A stretch of DNA of 64,000 nt from Zobellella iuensis (GTDB taxonomy: Bacteria; Pseudomonadota; Gammaproteobacteria; Enterobacterales; Aeromonadaceae), in NCBI RefSeq assembly GCF_016746085.1, contig NZ_JAERTZ010000018.1, positions 248,001 to 312,000 of the forward strand. Reading direction: 5' to 3'. The notes under the pieces are model-generated. The model worked only from the letters and a program-made list of their open reading frames with translations, made no database searches and was not told where the DNA came from. The position numbers and the translations under genes were made by a program. Each line of letters starts with the position of its first letter. Positions within the stretch are counted from its first letter, which is position 1. Of the stretch, positions 34,866 through 43,367 are shown one piece after another.

Positions 34866-37727
34866 GTGATCCACCGCAACCAGGGCGATCCGGTGCAAGA
34901 CGAAGACGACAGCCCCCAACCCGACGGCGCCCGCGCGCAACAACTGCTCGCGCTGGTCGACCAGACCCTGCGCGATCTGCAGCCGGAAGCCCCGGCGATG
35001 CCGCCCGCCCGGCTCGACAGTAGCCTGGACCGGGATCTGGCCCTCGACAGCCTGGCGCGGATGGAGCTGCTGCTGCGTATCGAGCAGGCCTTTGCGGTCG
35101 ACCTGCCGGAAGACACCCTGCAGCGGGCCGACACGGTGCGGGATCTGCTGCTCGCCATCGAGGGGGCGCCAAGCGCCGAAGCGGCCCGGGTCAGCCGGCG
35201 CCGCCCCCTGGGCGACCTCTCCCGCCCGGCCCCGGTGGCGGACGAGCAGGGGCTGCTGGCCGCCACCACCCTGCCGGAGGTGCTCGACTGGCACGAGCGG
35301 GCCCATCCGCAACAGGTACAGAGCATCCTGGTCACCGACGAATCCGAGCAACGGCTCAGTTACGGCGAGCTGGCGGCCGGCAGCCGGGGGGTGGCGGCCG
35401 CCCTGCAGCAGGCCGGGGTCGAGCCGGGCCAGCGGGTGGCCATCATGCTGCCCACCTCCCTCGCCTACTTCCACTGCTACTTCGGCATCCTGAGGATGGG
35501 CGCCATCCCGGTACCCATCTATCCGCCGGCGCGGGCCTCCCAGCTCGAAGACCATGTGTTGCGCCATGCCGGCATCCTCGCCAACGCCGCCGTGGTGCTG
35601 ATGATCACCGTGCCCGAGGCCATGGTGGTGGGCCGCCTGCTGCAGGCCCGGGTGAGCAGCCTGCGCCGGCTGGCCACCCCCGAGCAGCTGGTCGCGCCGG
35701 CGGACAGCCTGCGCCCGGTCGACATTCGCGGCGAGGACACCGCCTTTATCCAGTACACCTCGGGCAGCACCGGCAACCCCAAGGGGGTGGTGCTGAGCCA
35801 CGCCAACCTGCTCGCCAACATCCGCGCCATGCAGGGGGTGCTGGCGGCCAGCCCGCGCGACGTCTTCGTCAGCTGGCTGCCGCTCTACCACGACATGGGG
35901 CTGATCGGCGCCTTTCTCGGCAGCCTCTATGTGGGCCTGCCCCTGGTGGTGATGTCGCCCCTCACCTTCCTGGCCAGGCCGGAGCGCTGGCTGTGGGCCA
36001 TCCACCGCTATCGCGGCACCCTCTCGGCGGCCCCCAACTTCGCCTATGAACTCTGCCTCAAGCGCATCGAGCCGGCGGCGCTGGAGGGGCTCGATCTCGG
36101 CAGTTGGCGGCTGGCCTGCAACGGCGCCGAGGCGGTCAGCCCCGACACCCTGCGCCACTTTGCCGAGCGGTTCGCCCCCTATGGCCTCAAACCCGAAGCC
36201 ATCACCCCCGTGTACGGCCTGGCCGAGGCGTCGGTCGGCCTGCTGTTTCCCCCGCTCGGGCGCGGCCCCTTGATCGACAATGTGCGGCGCGAACCCCTGG
36301 CACGGGAACACCGGGCCCTGCCCGCCGCCGAGGGGGACGAGAGCGCCCAGCGCTTCGTGTCCTGCGGGGCGCCCCTGCCCGGCCATGCCATCCGCATCGT
36401 CGACGAGGCCGGCCGGGAGGTAGGCGAGCGCATCGAGGGCCGGCTGGAGTTCAGGGGGCCCTCGGCCACCCGGGGCTACTTCCGCAATCCCGCGGCCACC
36501 GCCGATTTGTTCCACGATGGCTGGCTCGACACCGGCGATCGCGCCTATGTCGCCGCCGGCGAGGTCTACCTCACCGGGCGGGTGAAGGACATGATCATCC
36601 GCGGCGGCCGCAACCTCTATCCCCAGGAAATCGAGGAGGCGGTCGTCGCCGTGGAGGGGGTGCGCAAGGGCGGGGTGGCGGTGTTCGGCAGCCCGGATCC
36701 GGCCACCGGCACCGAGCGCCTGGTGGTGCTGGCCGAAACCCGACTGGCCGGTAGCGCCCTCGCCGCCCTGCATGGGGCAGTGGTAGATGCCGTGCTGAAG
36801 GTGCTGGGCGAGCCGCCCGACGAGGTGGTGCTGGCACCGCCCCGCACTGTGCTCAAGACCTCCAGCGGTAAGGTGCGCCGTGCCGCCTGCCGCAGCCGCT
36901 ATCTGCAGGGGGACATCGGCCAGGTCGCGCCCACGGCCCGGGTACAACTGCTGCGCTTAGGGGTAGGCAGCGCTGTGCTCTGGTTGCGCCGCCTGGGCGG
37001 GAAACTGGTTCGTGCCGCCTTCGGCCTGCACGCCATGCTGATGCTCGGACTGCTGACTCCCCCTGTCTGGCTGGCGACCCTCGCCACCCCATCGCCCACC
37101 GCCGCCTGGCGCCTGGGCGGCTGGGCGGCCCGCTGGCTGCTGCGCCTGACCGGCATCCCCTTCAGGGTGGAAGGCGTGGATCGGCTGCCGGCGGGCCCCT
37201 GCGTGCTGGTGTGCAACCACGCCAGCTACCTGGATGGCCTCTTGCTGGTGGCGGCCCTGCCCCGGCCCTACGCCTTCGTCGCCAAACAGGAACTGCGCGA
37301 CCAGCTCGTCGCGGGTAGCTACCTGAAGAAGCTGGGGGTGGCCTTCGTCGAGCGCTTCGAACTGCGGCGCAGCGTGGAGGACGCCAACCGCATGGCCGGG
37401 TTGGTCAAGGGCGGGCACCCGCTGCTGGTGTTCCCGGAGGGAACCTTCGTCGCCCGCCCGGGGCTGCTGCCCTTCCACCTGGGCGGTTTTCTCGCCGCCG
37501 CCGGCGCGGCCGTGCCGGTGGTACCGGTCGCCATCAGCGGCAGCCGGGCGGTGTTGCCCGCCGAACGCTGGTGGCCCCGGCACGGCGCCCTGGCGGTGAC
37601 CATCGGCTCCCCCCTGCCGCCCCGACGAGAGGACGAAGAAGTGTTTGCGGCGGCGGTGCGGCTCCGGCAGGCGGCCCGTGCCTGGATCGCCCAGCAGTTG
37701 GCAACGACAGAGCAGGAGGAGGAATAA
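34866..37727 (+). CDS. ACP / acyl-AMP ligase / PlsC acyltransferase fusion
   Basis: 953 aa, three domains. Residues about 25-95 form an acyl carrier domain with phosphopantetheine Ser62 in LALDSLARMEL. Residues about 130-690 form an acyl-adenylate synthetase: YTSGSTGNPKG (about 296), GRVKDMIIRGGRNLYP, KTSSGKVRR (about 664). Residues about 720-950 form a PlsC-type lysophospholipid acyltransferase with NHASYLD (HX4D, about 783), PEGTF (about 856) and several hydrophobic helices. It would load a fatty acid on its own carrier and transfer it to a lysophospholipid, in the manner of Aas. Start is uncertain: GTG at 34866, alternative GTG at 34893. Confidence 0.9.
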   Translation: MIHRNQGDPVQDEDDSPQPDGARAQQLLALVDQTLRDLQPEAPAMPPARLDSSLDRDLALDSLARMELLLRIEQAFAVDLPEDTLQRADTVRDLLLAIEGAPSAEAARVSRRRPLGDLSRPAPVADEQGLLAATTLPEVLDWHERAHPQQVQSILVTDESEQRLSYGELAAGSRGVAAALQQAGVEPGQRVAIMLPTSLAYFHCYFGILRMGAIPVPIYPPARASQLEDHVLRHAGILANAAVVLMITVPEAMVVGRLLQARVSSLRRLATPEQLVAPADSLRPVDIRGEDTAFIQYTSGSTGNPKGVVLSHANLLANIRAMQGVLAASPRDVFVSWLPLYHDMGLIGAFLGSLYVGLPLVVMSPLTFLARPERWLWAIHRYRGTLSAAPNFAYELCLKRIEPAALEGLDLGSWRLACNGAEAVSPDTLRHFAERFAPYGLKPEAITPVYGLAEASVGLLFPPLGRGPLIDNVRREPLAREHRALPAAEGDESAQRFVSCGAPLPGHAIRIVDEAGREVGERIEGRLEFRGPSATRGYFRNPAATADLFHDGWLDTGDRAYVAAGEVYLTGRVKDMIIRGGRNLYPQEIEEAVVAVEGVRKGGVAVFGSPDPATGTERLVVLAETRLAGSALAALHGAVVDAVLKVLGEPPDEVVLAPPRTVLKTSSGKVRRAACRSRYLQGDIGQVAPTARVQLLRLGVGSAVLWLRRLGGKLVRAAFGLHAMLMLGLLTPPVWLATLATPSPTAAWRLGGWAARWLLRLTGIPFRVEGVDRLPAGPCVLVCNHASYLDGLLLVAALPRPYAFVAKQELRDQLVAGSYLKKLGVAFVERFELRRSVEDANRMAGLVKGGHPLLVFPEGTFVARPGLLPFHLGGFLAAAGAAVPVVPVAISGSRAVLPAERWWPRHGALAVTIGSPLPPRREDEEVFAAAVRLRQAARAWIAQQLATTEQEEE

Positions 37728-37733
37728 GGGAAT

Positions 37734-37763
37734 AAAAAACGACCCGCCGGAGCGGGTCGGATG
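37734..37763 (-). terminator. Terminator of the small acidic-protein gene
   Basis: GACCCGC (37741-37747) pairs with GCGGGTC (37752-37758) and on the minus strand is followed by TTTTTT. The stop codon of the minus-strand gene is only 7 bp away. It may also stop the plus-strand gene upstream, with a weaker T-run. Confidence 0.8.
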
Positions 37764-37764
37764 G

Positions 37765-37956
37765 TCAGTAGTAGATATCTTCCGGGTTGTGCACCTGGGG
37801 GTCGTCCAGAATATCATCCAGATCCACGTCGAACTCCCGCTCTTCCCCCTGGGCCTTCATATGCAAGCTATGGTGTTCGGCATCGATCGACATTATCCAA
37901 CCCGGGCCTTTTCGGGTGGCACAGAGCATGCCGCTGTGCAGCCTTGACAGTTCCAT
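37765..37956 (-). CDS. Small acidic protein of unknown function
   Basis: 63 aa: MELSRLHSGMLCATRKGPGW, a short middle, then an acidic C-terminus (EEREFDVDLDDILDDP). One of the best ribosome sites in the window, GAGGAGGT, lies 7 bases before the ATG, and a terminator follows the stop: both argue for a real, well-expressed gene. No signal peptide and no family recognised. Convergent with the ACP/ligase/acyltransferase gene. Confidence 0.6.
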   Translation of the reverse strand: MELSRLHSGMLCATRKGPGWIMSIDAEHHSLHMKAQGEEREFDVDLDDILDDPQVHNPEDIYY

Positions 37957-38069
37957 GATGGTTACCTCCTCCGCTGTACCTCTCTTCTAAAGTATTAACC
38001 CTCTGGCCAATACCCCCAAGTCGGCGGGTCTACACTGGGAGTGACGCGACATCAAAGGGAGACAACATC

Positions 38070-38846
38070 ATGAAGGCAATGGCCATTCCCCTGCTGCTGG
38101 GCGCCTCCGCCCAGGCCGCCGTGGTTACCGAAGAGGTGCGCTACCAGCTCGACGGCCAGTCCTACCTGGGCTACCTCGTCTACGACGACAGCCTGCCTGC
38201 GCCCCTGCCCGGGGTGCTGGTGGTGCACGAGTGGTGGGGCCACAACGACTATGTGCGCCAACGGGCCGACATGCTGGCCGAGCTGGGTTATGCCGCCCTG
38301 GCCCTGGACATGTACGGCGACGGCCGGAACACCGAACACCCGTCCGAGGCGGGCGAGTTCGCCAAGGCGTCCCTGGCCTCCCTGCCCCTGGCGGAGCGGC
38401 GCTTCAACGCCGCCCGGGACTGGCTGGCCGCCCACAAACGGGTCGATGACGGCCGTATCGCCGCCATCGGCTACTGCTACGGCGGCGGCGTGGTGCTGCA
38501 CATGGCCCGCGCCGGCGCCGAGTTGAAGGCGGTGGCCAGCTTCCACGGCTCGCTCGCGCCGCTGGCGGATCCCCTGCCCGCCGGCAGCCCGGTGCGCATC
38601 GCCGTGTTCAACGGCGCCGCCGATCCCTTGGTGCCGGCGGAGCAGGTGGCCGCCTTCCGCCAGGAAATGGACGCCGCCGGCGCCGACTACCTGCTGGTGG
38701 ACTACCCGGGCGCCCTGCACGCCTTTACCAACCCCAGGGCGGACAGCGTGGCCGCCGAGTTCAATATGCCGCTCGGCTACGACGCTCAGGCCGACAAGGA
38801 CTCCTGGCTGCAGTTGCAGGCGTTTTTGCATGAAAGCCTGGAATAA
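38070..38846 (+). CDS. Exported dienelactone-hydrolase-family protein
   Basis: 258 aa. Short signal peptide (MKAMAIPLLLGASAQA) then an alpha/beta-hydrolase with the dienelactone hydrolase triad: Cys in AIGYCYGGGV (instead of Ser), Asp in NGAADPLV, His in GALHAFTN. VVHEWWGHNDYVR is the usual oxyanion region. Such exported members are frequent in gammaproteobacteria; substrate unknown. GGGAGA precedes the ATG. Not obviously linked to neighbouring genes. Confidence 0.88.
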   Translation: MKAMAIPLLLGASAQAAVVTEEVRYQLDGQSYLGYLVYDDSLPAPLPGVLVVHEWWGHNDYVRQRADMLAELGYAALALDMYGDGRNTEHPSEAGEFAKASLASLPLAERRFNAARDWLAAHKRVDDGRIAAIGYCYGGGVVLHMARAGAELKAVASFHGSLAPLADPLPAGSPVRIAVFNGAADPLVPAEQVAAFRQEMDAAGADYLLVDYPGALHAFTNPRADSVAAEFNMPLGYDAQADKDSWLQLQAFLHESLE

Positions 38847-38850
38847 GAAA

Positions 38851-38870
38851 AGCCGGCCCGATGGCCGGCT
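38851..38870 (+). terminator. Possible terminator after the dienelactone hydrolase gene
   Basis: AGCCGGCC / GGCCGGCT around CGAT, a perfect 8-bp stem 4 bp after the stop. No T-run follows, so termination efficiency is doubtful. Confidence 0.4.
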
Positions 38871-38923
38871 CAGCTTGATGACAAGGCTGTTGTCATGACC
38901 GCATAAGTCGGCCAAAGGGCCAA

Positions 38924-38998
38924 CTCCGCCGACACGCTGCAAGCACATCCCTGTGACGCTCGGCACATGCCGTCCCTGGCATGTGACGGTCGGCGGAG
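38924..38998. repeat. 75-bp nested inverted repeat
   Basis: Outer arms CTCCGCCGAC (38924-38933) and GTCGGCGGAG (38989-38998) are perfect complements. Inside lie CACATCCCTGTG (38944-38955) and CACATGCC (38964-38971) / GGCATGTG (38978-38985), giving a three-way-junction fold. Intergenic, non-coding. Confidence 0.65.
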
Positions 38999-39129
38999 CC
39001 GTTCCCTTCGTCCGCCTGTTTTTGCATGGGTGTTACCTGTCTGGGTAAGCCTGAAGGGCAGTCTTAGCCGGCCTGGCGGCCGGCACAGGGCGAGTAGCGG
39101 GATCTGCGTTCCCGCCGGCCCAGACGGTG

Positions 39130-39726
39130 CTATTTCTCCGGCGTGCGCGGATCCCAGAGCCCGCGCTCCAGCCCCTGCTCGTAGGCCATGCCGCCGGGGG
39201 CGCTCACCAGCTCCAGCTGCAGGCCCCAGGGCGCCAGGAAGTAGACCCAGGTCAGCCCCGCCGCCGGCCCCTCGGTGAAGGTGCTGGGCTCACCCAGCAC
39301 CCGCACGCCCTGCTCTGTCAGGTAGGTCACGGCGGCGGCCATGTCGTCCACGTAAAACGCCAGGTGATGGCCGCCGATATCGCTGTTGCGCGGCCCGCGC
39401 CGGTTCTGATCCGGGGCGCTGTACTCGAACACCTCCAGGTTGGTGCCGTTGCCGCAGCGCACCATCTGGAAGTCGCGGATGCGGGCCCGCGGGTGCACGT
39501 TCAGGTGGCGCTCCATCCAGTCGTCCTCGGAGCTGAACTCGCCGAAGGTGAAGAAGGGCTCGCAGCCGAGCACCCGTTCGAAGAAGTCGACCGCCTGCTC
39601 CAGTCGGGGCACGGTAATGCCGATGTGCTGCAGTCCCTTCATGCCCGGCATGGGATCGGCGGCGGCCGGGAGGTGGGTGGCCAGGGCGGCCCCGATCAGG
39701 GTACCGGTCAGTCCTTGTTTGATCAT
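39130..39726 (-). CDS. Exported VOC (glyoxalase-like) protein
   Basis: 198 aa. A signal peptide is likely (MIKQGLTGTLIGAALATHLPAAA). The mature part is a vicinal-oxygen-chelate domain: LQHIGITVPRLEQAVDFFERVLG, then IGGHHLAFYVDDM and YFLAPWGLQLELVS, whose His and Glu are candidate metal ligands. An exported VOC protein is uncommon. AAAGGAAG precedes the ATG. Last gene of the 2-oxo-acid dehydrogenase/GMC operon, 29 bp after the GMC gene, so it may act on the product or substrate of that enzyme in the periplasm. Confidence 0.85.
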   Translation of the reverse strand: MIKQGLTGTLIGAALATHLPAAADPMPGMKGLQHIGITVPRLEQAVDFFERVLGCEPFFTFGEFSSEDDWMERHLNVHPRARIRDFQMVRCGNGTNLEVFEYSAPDQNRRGPRNSDIGGHHLAFYVDDMAAAVTYLTEQGVRVLGEPSTFTEGPAAGLTWVYFLAPWGLQLELVSAPGGMAYEQGLERGLWDPRTPEK

Positions 39727-39755
39727 TGTTGCTTCCTTTTTGGTCAAGGGCGGGA

Positions 39756-41330
39756 TCAGAGTTCCCGCCGGCTCATGGCGTTGGCGATGTATTCGGCCTG
39801 GCGTACCGCCAGCGCGACTATGGTCAGGGTCGGGTTGGCGGCGGAGCTGGAGGTGAACTGGCTGCCGTCGGAGACGAAGAGGTTGCCCACGTCGTGGCTC
39901 TGGCCCCACTTGTTGACCACCCCGTCCCGCGCCTTGGCACTCATGCGGTTGGTGCCCATGTTGTGGCTGGCCGGATAGGGCGGCATGTCGACAACCCGGG
40001 TGGCCCCCACCGCCTCCGACACCTTGCGCCACTGGGCCAGGCCGTGGCGGCGCATGATGGCGTCGTTGGTGTGATCGGTCTTGGTGACCACGGGCACCGG
40101 CAGGCCGTACTGATCCTTTTCGCTGGCATGCAGGCTGATGCCGTTCTCCTCCTGGGGCATGTCCTCGCCACAGACCCATACGCAGCTCATGTGGTCGTAC
40201 TGCTCCAGGGCCGAGGTCACTTCCCGGCCCCAGCCGCCCGGCTTCATAAAGGCGGCGGTAAAGGGCAGGTGCAGGGCCAGGCCTTCCAGGTGGTAGCCGC
40301 CGAGGAAGCCCCGCTCCGGCTTGAGCTCGGCCTCGTCCGAGATCACCGCGGCGATGTCGAAGCCCCGGTACATGCGCACCGGCCCCTTGTGGATGGCCAC
40401 CGCCGCCGCCGTGGTGTGGGTCATGTAGTTGCGGCCCACCTGGCCGGAGGAATTGGCCAGGCCGTCGGGGAACAGGCTGGAGGCGGAGTTGAGCAGCAGC
40501 CGGGGCGATTCGATGGAATTGCCCGCCACGCACACCACCCGCGCCTTCTGCAACTGCAGCTTGCCGTCCTTGTCGGCGTAGAGCACGCCGCTGGCCTTGC
40601 CCTGGGCGTCGTGCTCGATGCGCAGCACCATGCTCTGGGGCCGCAGCTCGGCGAGCCCGGTCTTCAGTGCACGGGGGATCTCCGCATACAGGGTCGACCA
40701 CTTGGCGCCTATCTTGCAGCCCTGCATGCAAAAGCCGATCTGCTGGCAGGCGGGACGACCGTCGTTGGGCCGGGTGTTGGAGGCCACCGGCCGGCTGATG
40801 TCCTTGTAGCCCACCTTGCGGGCGCCGGCGGCGATCACCTGGTAGTGGTTGTTGGGCGGCATCTCGGGCAGGCCGCTGGCCTTGGTGCCCGCCACCCCCA
40901 TCTTGCGCTCGGCGATGTCGTAGTAGGGAGCCAGCTCGTCATAGCCGATGGGCCAGTCCAGCACATTGGCGCCCTTGACCTCGCCGTAGACGCTGCGGGT
41001 CTCGAAGTCGTGGGGCAAAAAGCGCAGGGCCAGGCCGGAGAAGTGCATGGTCGAGCCCCCCACTCCCTTCACTATCCAGGCCGGCAGGTTGGGGTAGGTT
41101 TCGGCGTGGTGCCAGCCGCCGGCGGAAATGCGCTTGTCCAGCCAGGAAATCTTGTGGAACATGGCCCATTCGTCGTTCTCGAAGTCGGCCTGGGTGTAGT
41201 GTTTGCCCGCTTCGAGGATCACCACCTTGACGCCTTTTTGGGTCAGTTCGTCGGCCAGGGTGCCGCCACCGGCGCCGGAGCCGATGATCACCACGACGCT
41301 GTCGTCGTCCAGTGAGAAGGTCGCGCTCAT
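39756..41330 (-). CDS. GMC-family flavin oxidoreductase
   Basis: 524 aa. FAD-binding GSGAGGGTLADEL near residue 17; GMC N-domain with VGGSTMHFSGLALRF and CVAGNSIESPRLLL; C-terminal domain with active-site-like HNMGTNRMS and a terminal FAD-contacting NPTLTIVALAVRQAEYI. It resembles the large subunit of gluconate- or sorbitol-type dehydrogenases. No signal peptide of its own: probably exported bound to the Tat-type subunit 3 encoded upstream. Oxidises an alcohol or sugar acid. Confidence 0.9.
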   Translation of the reverse strand: MSATFSLDDDSVVVIIGSGAGGGTLADELTQKGVKVVILEAGKHYTQADFENDEWAMFHKISWLDKRISAGGWHHAETYPNLPAWIVKGVGGSTMHFSGLALRFLPHDFETRSVYGEVKGANVLDWPIGYDELAPYYDIAERKMGVAGTKASGLPEMPPNNHYQVIAAGARKVGYKDISRPVASNTRPNDGRPACQQIGFCMQGCKIGAKWSTLYAEIPRALKTGLAELRPQSMVLRIEHDAQGKASGVLYADKDGKLQLQKARVVCVAGNSIESPRLLLNSASSLFPDGLANSSGQVGRNYMTHTTAAAVAIHKGPVRMYRGFDIAAVISDEAELKPERGFLGGYHLEGLALHLPFTAAFMKPGGWGREVTSALEQYDHMSCVWVCGEDMPQEENGISLHASEKDQYGLPVPVVTKTDHTNDAIMRRHGLAQWRKVSEAVGATRVVDMPPYPASHNMGTNRMSAKARDGVVNKWGQSHDVGNLFVSDGSQFTSSSAANPTLTIVALAVRQAEYIANAMSRREL

Positions 41331-41370
41331 AATGCTCTCCTTGGGATGGTTGTTGGCCGGGGCCGCCCGC

Positions 41371-41961
41371 TCAGGCGTCCTGCTCCAGCCAGTCGATGTC
41401 GTTGAAGCCCCGGTTGAGGTAGCCGCCCTGCTCCCAGGACGAGCCCTCGTAGCCGAACAGGGGCCAGACTTCCTTGTTGTCGTAAAAACCGGTGACCAGG
41501 TGGCCCTTCAGCCGCTGGAAGAAGGCGCCGTGCTCGATCTGGTAGAGCAGCACCAGGCGATCGCTCTCCCGCTCGATGGCGGCGTAGGGCCGCTGGAAGC
41601 GCGCCCCGGCCAGCTCGTCCAGGGCGGCCGTGCCCTCGGCCAGCAGTTGCCTGAGTTCGGCGTCGTCGGCGGCTTGGGCCTCAAGCGGCGCCAGGGCCTG
41701 CCGGTAGTAGCGGTCCTCGATGTGGTCGTGGGGAAAGATGTCCCGGGCCAGCACCAGCAGGGTGTTGCCGGCCTCGGCGCCCAGCAGGGTGAACTCCCGG
41801 GCCAGGGCTTCCCGGGCCGAGGCCTCGAGGCCGGTGGCCGACAGGGCACCCACCCCCAGGGCCACCATGCTGCCCGCGGCCAGAAAGCGCCGCCGGCTCA
41901 GGCCAGGGGGGGCCCCCACCTCGACTACCGGTATCCGTTCATGCTTGTCCTTCATCTTCAT
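41371..41961 (-). CDS. Gluconate 2-dehydrogenase subunit 3-family protein (Tat signal)
   Basis: 196 aa. A twin-arginine signal is clear: LSRRRFLAAGSMVALGVGALSA near residue 22. The rest fits the gluconate-2-dehydrogenase subunit 3 family (ARDIFPHDHIEDRYY, GFYDNKEVWPLFGYEGSSWEQGGY). This small subunit chaperones and co-exports the GMC flavoprotein. It lies directly upstream of the GMC gene (40 bp) and overlaps the lipoate-ligase-like gene by 23 bp. The third subunit, a multihaem cytochrome c, is not encoded here. Confidence 0.88.
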   Translation of the reverse strand: MKMKDKHERIPVVEVGAPPGLSRRRFLAAGSMVALGVGALSATGLEASAREALAREFTLLGAEAGNTLLVLARDIFPHDHIEDRYYRQALAPLEAQAADDAELRQLLAEGTAALDELAGARFQRPYAAIERESDRLVLLYQIEHGAFFQRLKGHLVTGFYDNKEVWPLFGYEGSSWEQGGYLNRGFNDIDWLEQDA

Positions 41962-42679
41962 TCCTCCGTGAAAGATGCTGCTGCAGGGTGCGCCCCAGCA
42001 GCGCCATGGCGCTGTGGCCGGGCCCCAGCCCCAGCAGGCGGGAGACGGTCACGTGCCGGTCTTCCCGCACCCGCTGGGGTTGCCGGCAGTAGCGGTAAAA
42101 GTCGTTGGTCAGCCGGCACAGCTCGCCCTCGTCCTCGTCGCAGAGGATGGCGGCATGGGCCAGCACCGCCTGGGTCTCCCGCCCCTGCGCCTTGCGCCAA
42201 CGCTGGGCGGTGCCGGCGAGCTTGCGGCCGTCCACCACCAGGTTGTAATCGCCATCGCAGAAGGCCCCGGGCACGGCGCCGCAGTAGGCGTCGATGCCCA
42301 TCTCGGCCAGGGCCGCGAGCAGCGGCCGGCAGAAGCGCCGGTAGGCCTGGCCGATGGCCCCGGGGGCCGGGCTGAGGGTGAACACCATGGCCACGTTGAG
42401 CAGGTGCGGGCTCTGCACCGTGAGATCGCCCCCGGTCTGGCGCAGCACCAGGGGCCAGCCGCGCCGGGCCAGGCGCTGGCCGGCGAGCTCGAAGCCCGGC
42501 AGTCGGCTCGAGGCGGTGGGCACCACCAGGGCGCGGCGGCTGCGCCAGAGCAGGAAGCCGTAGTCCCGCTCGCCGCGCACCACCGCCTCCAGCAGTTGCT
42601 GCTCCCGGGCCAGCCCCTGCTCCGGGCCCAGCAGCGGCGGCAGGCCGCCGGGCAGGGCATCAGGGTTGGGCAGGCTCAT
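41939..42679 (-). CDS. Lipoate-protein ligase-like (LplA/LipB/BPL family)
   Basis: 246 aa. Biotin/lipoate ligase core: LRQTGGDLTVQSP corresponds to the lipoate-binding GG motif, and GDYNLVVDGRKLAGTAQRWR carries the KxxGTAQ lysine motif. It should attach lipoate, or transfer octanoate, to a lipoyl domain. It overlaps the E2 gene by 20 bp and the subunit 3 gene by 23 bp, so it is an integral part of the operon and probably dedicated to the free lipoyl protein encoded nearby. Confidence 0.85.
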   Translation of the reverse strand: MSLPNPDALPGGLPPLLGPEQGLAREQQLLEAVVRGERDYGFLLWRSRRALVVPTASSRLPGFELAGQRLARRGWPLVLRQTGGDLTVQSPHLLNVAMVFTLSPAPGAIGQAYRRFCRPLLAALAEMGIDAYCGAVPGAFCDGDYNLVVDGRKLAGTAQRWRKAQGRETQAVLAHAAILCDEDEGELCRLTNDFYRYCRQPQRVREDRHVTVSRLLGLGPGHSAMALLGRTLQQHLSRRNEDEGQA

Positions 42680-43367
42680 CGGGTTCTCCTTCCAGCAACC
42701 GGCACAGGGTGTCGAAGAAGGCGGCGGCCGGTCCGCCGTCCACCGCCCGGTGGTCGAAGGTGAGCGACAGCCCCATCAGGGAGCGCACCCGTATCTCGCC
42801 GTCGGCGCCGACCACCGGCACCCGCCGGGTTTCGCCGATACCGAGGATGGCCAGCTGCGGCAGGTTGACCACCGGGGTGAAGAAGCGCACCCGCGAGCGA
42901 CCCAGGTTGGTGAGGGTGAAGGTGCCGCCGGTCATCTCGCTCACCGACAGCCGGCCGGCCCGGGCCCGCGCCACCAGCGCCTTGCGCGCCGTCGCCAGCT
43001 CGGTCAGGCTCAGCCGCTCGGCGTCGAACAGCGCCGGGGCCACCAGTTGGGTCTCGCTCAGGGCCATGGCAAAACTCAGGTGCACCGCGTCGTAGTGCAG
43101 GATCTCGTTGCCCTCCAAACGGCCGTTGAGCAGCGGATGCCGCCGCAGCGCCCGGATCAGGCCGTGGGCCAGCAGATCCTCCAGCGACACCCGGATACCC
43201 GCCTCGGCCAGGGCCGCCCTGTGCTCCAGCAGGGCGGTGACGTCGCACTCCCCCTGGTGGCTGAGCTGGGCCGCCTCGTCCAGGCTCTTGCGCATGGCGC
43301 CGGCGATCATGGCGCGCATGCCCCGGAGCGGGGTGCGGCGGATGTCGGCAACCGCGGTCATGGTCAT
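42660..43367 (-). CDS. 2-oxo-acid dehydrogenase E2 catalytic domain without lipoyl arm
   Basis: 235 aa, only the acyltransferase core of a normally 400-550 aa E2. The catalytic HxxxDG motif is present in LTFDHRAVDGGPAAAFF, with GTFTLTNLG upstream. The N-terminus (TPLRGMRAMIAGAM) is the start of the catalytic domain, so no lipoyl or peripheral-subunit-binding domain exists in this polypeptide. It transfers the acyl group from lipoamide to CoA. Overlaps the lipoyl-domain gene by 4 bp (ATGA), showing that the two halves of E2 are encoded as adjacent split genes. Confidence 0.9.
   Translation of the reverse strand: MTMTAVADIRRTPLRGMRAMIAGAMRKSLDEAAQLSHQGECDVTALLEHRAALAEAGIRVSLEDLLAHGLIRALRRHPLLNGRLEGNEILHYDAVHLSFAMALSETQLVAPALFDAERLSLTELATARKALVARARAGRLSVSEMTGGTFTLTNLGRSRVRFFTPVVNLPQLAILGIGETRRVPVVGADGEIRVRSLMGLSLTFDHRAVDGGPAAAFFDTLCRLLEGEPDEPAQP

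Noticed and set aside
33549-36947. Open frame of over 1100 codons on the minus strand across the integrase and the acyltransferase fusion
   Set aside because: It is antisense or out of frame to two genes with full catalytic motifs; low-complexity Gly/Arg/His composition is typical of shadow frames in high-GC DNA.
39726-41315. 529-codon plus-strand frame opposite the GMC gene
   Set aside because: Shadow of the GMC frame; no ribosome site, composition biased to His, Val, Gly.
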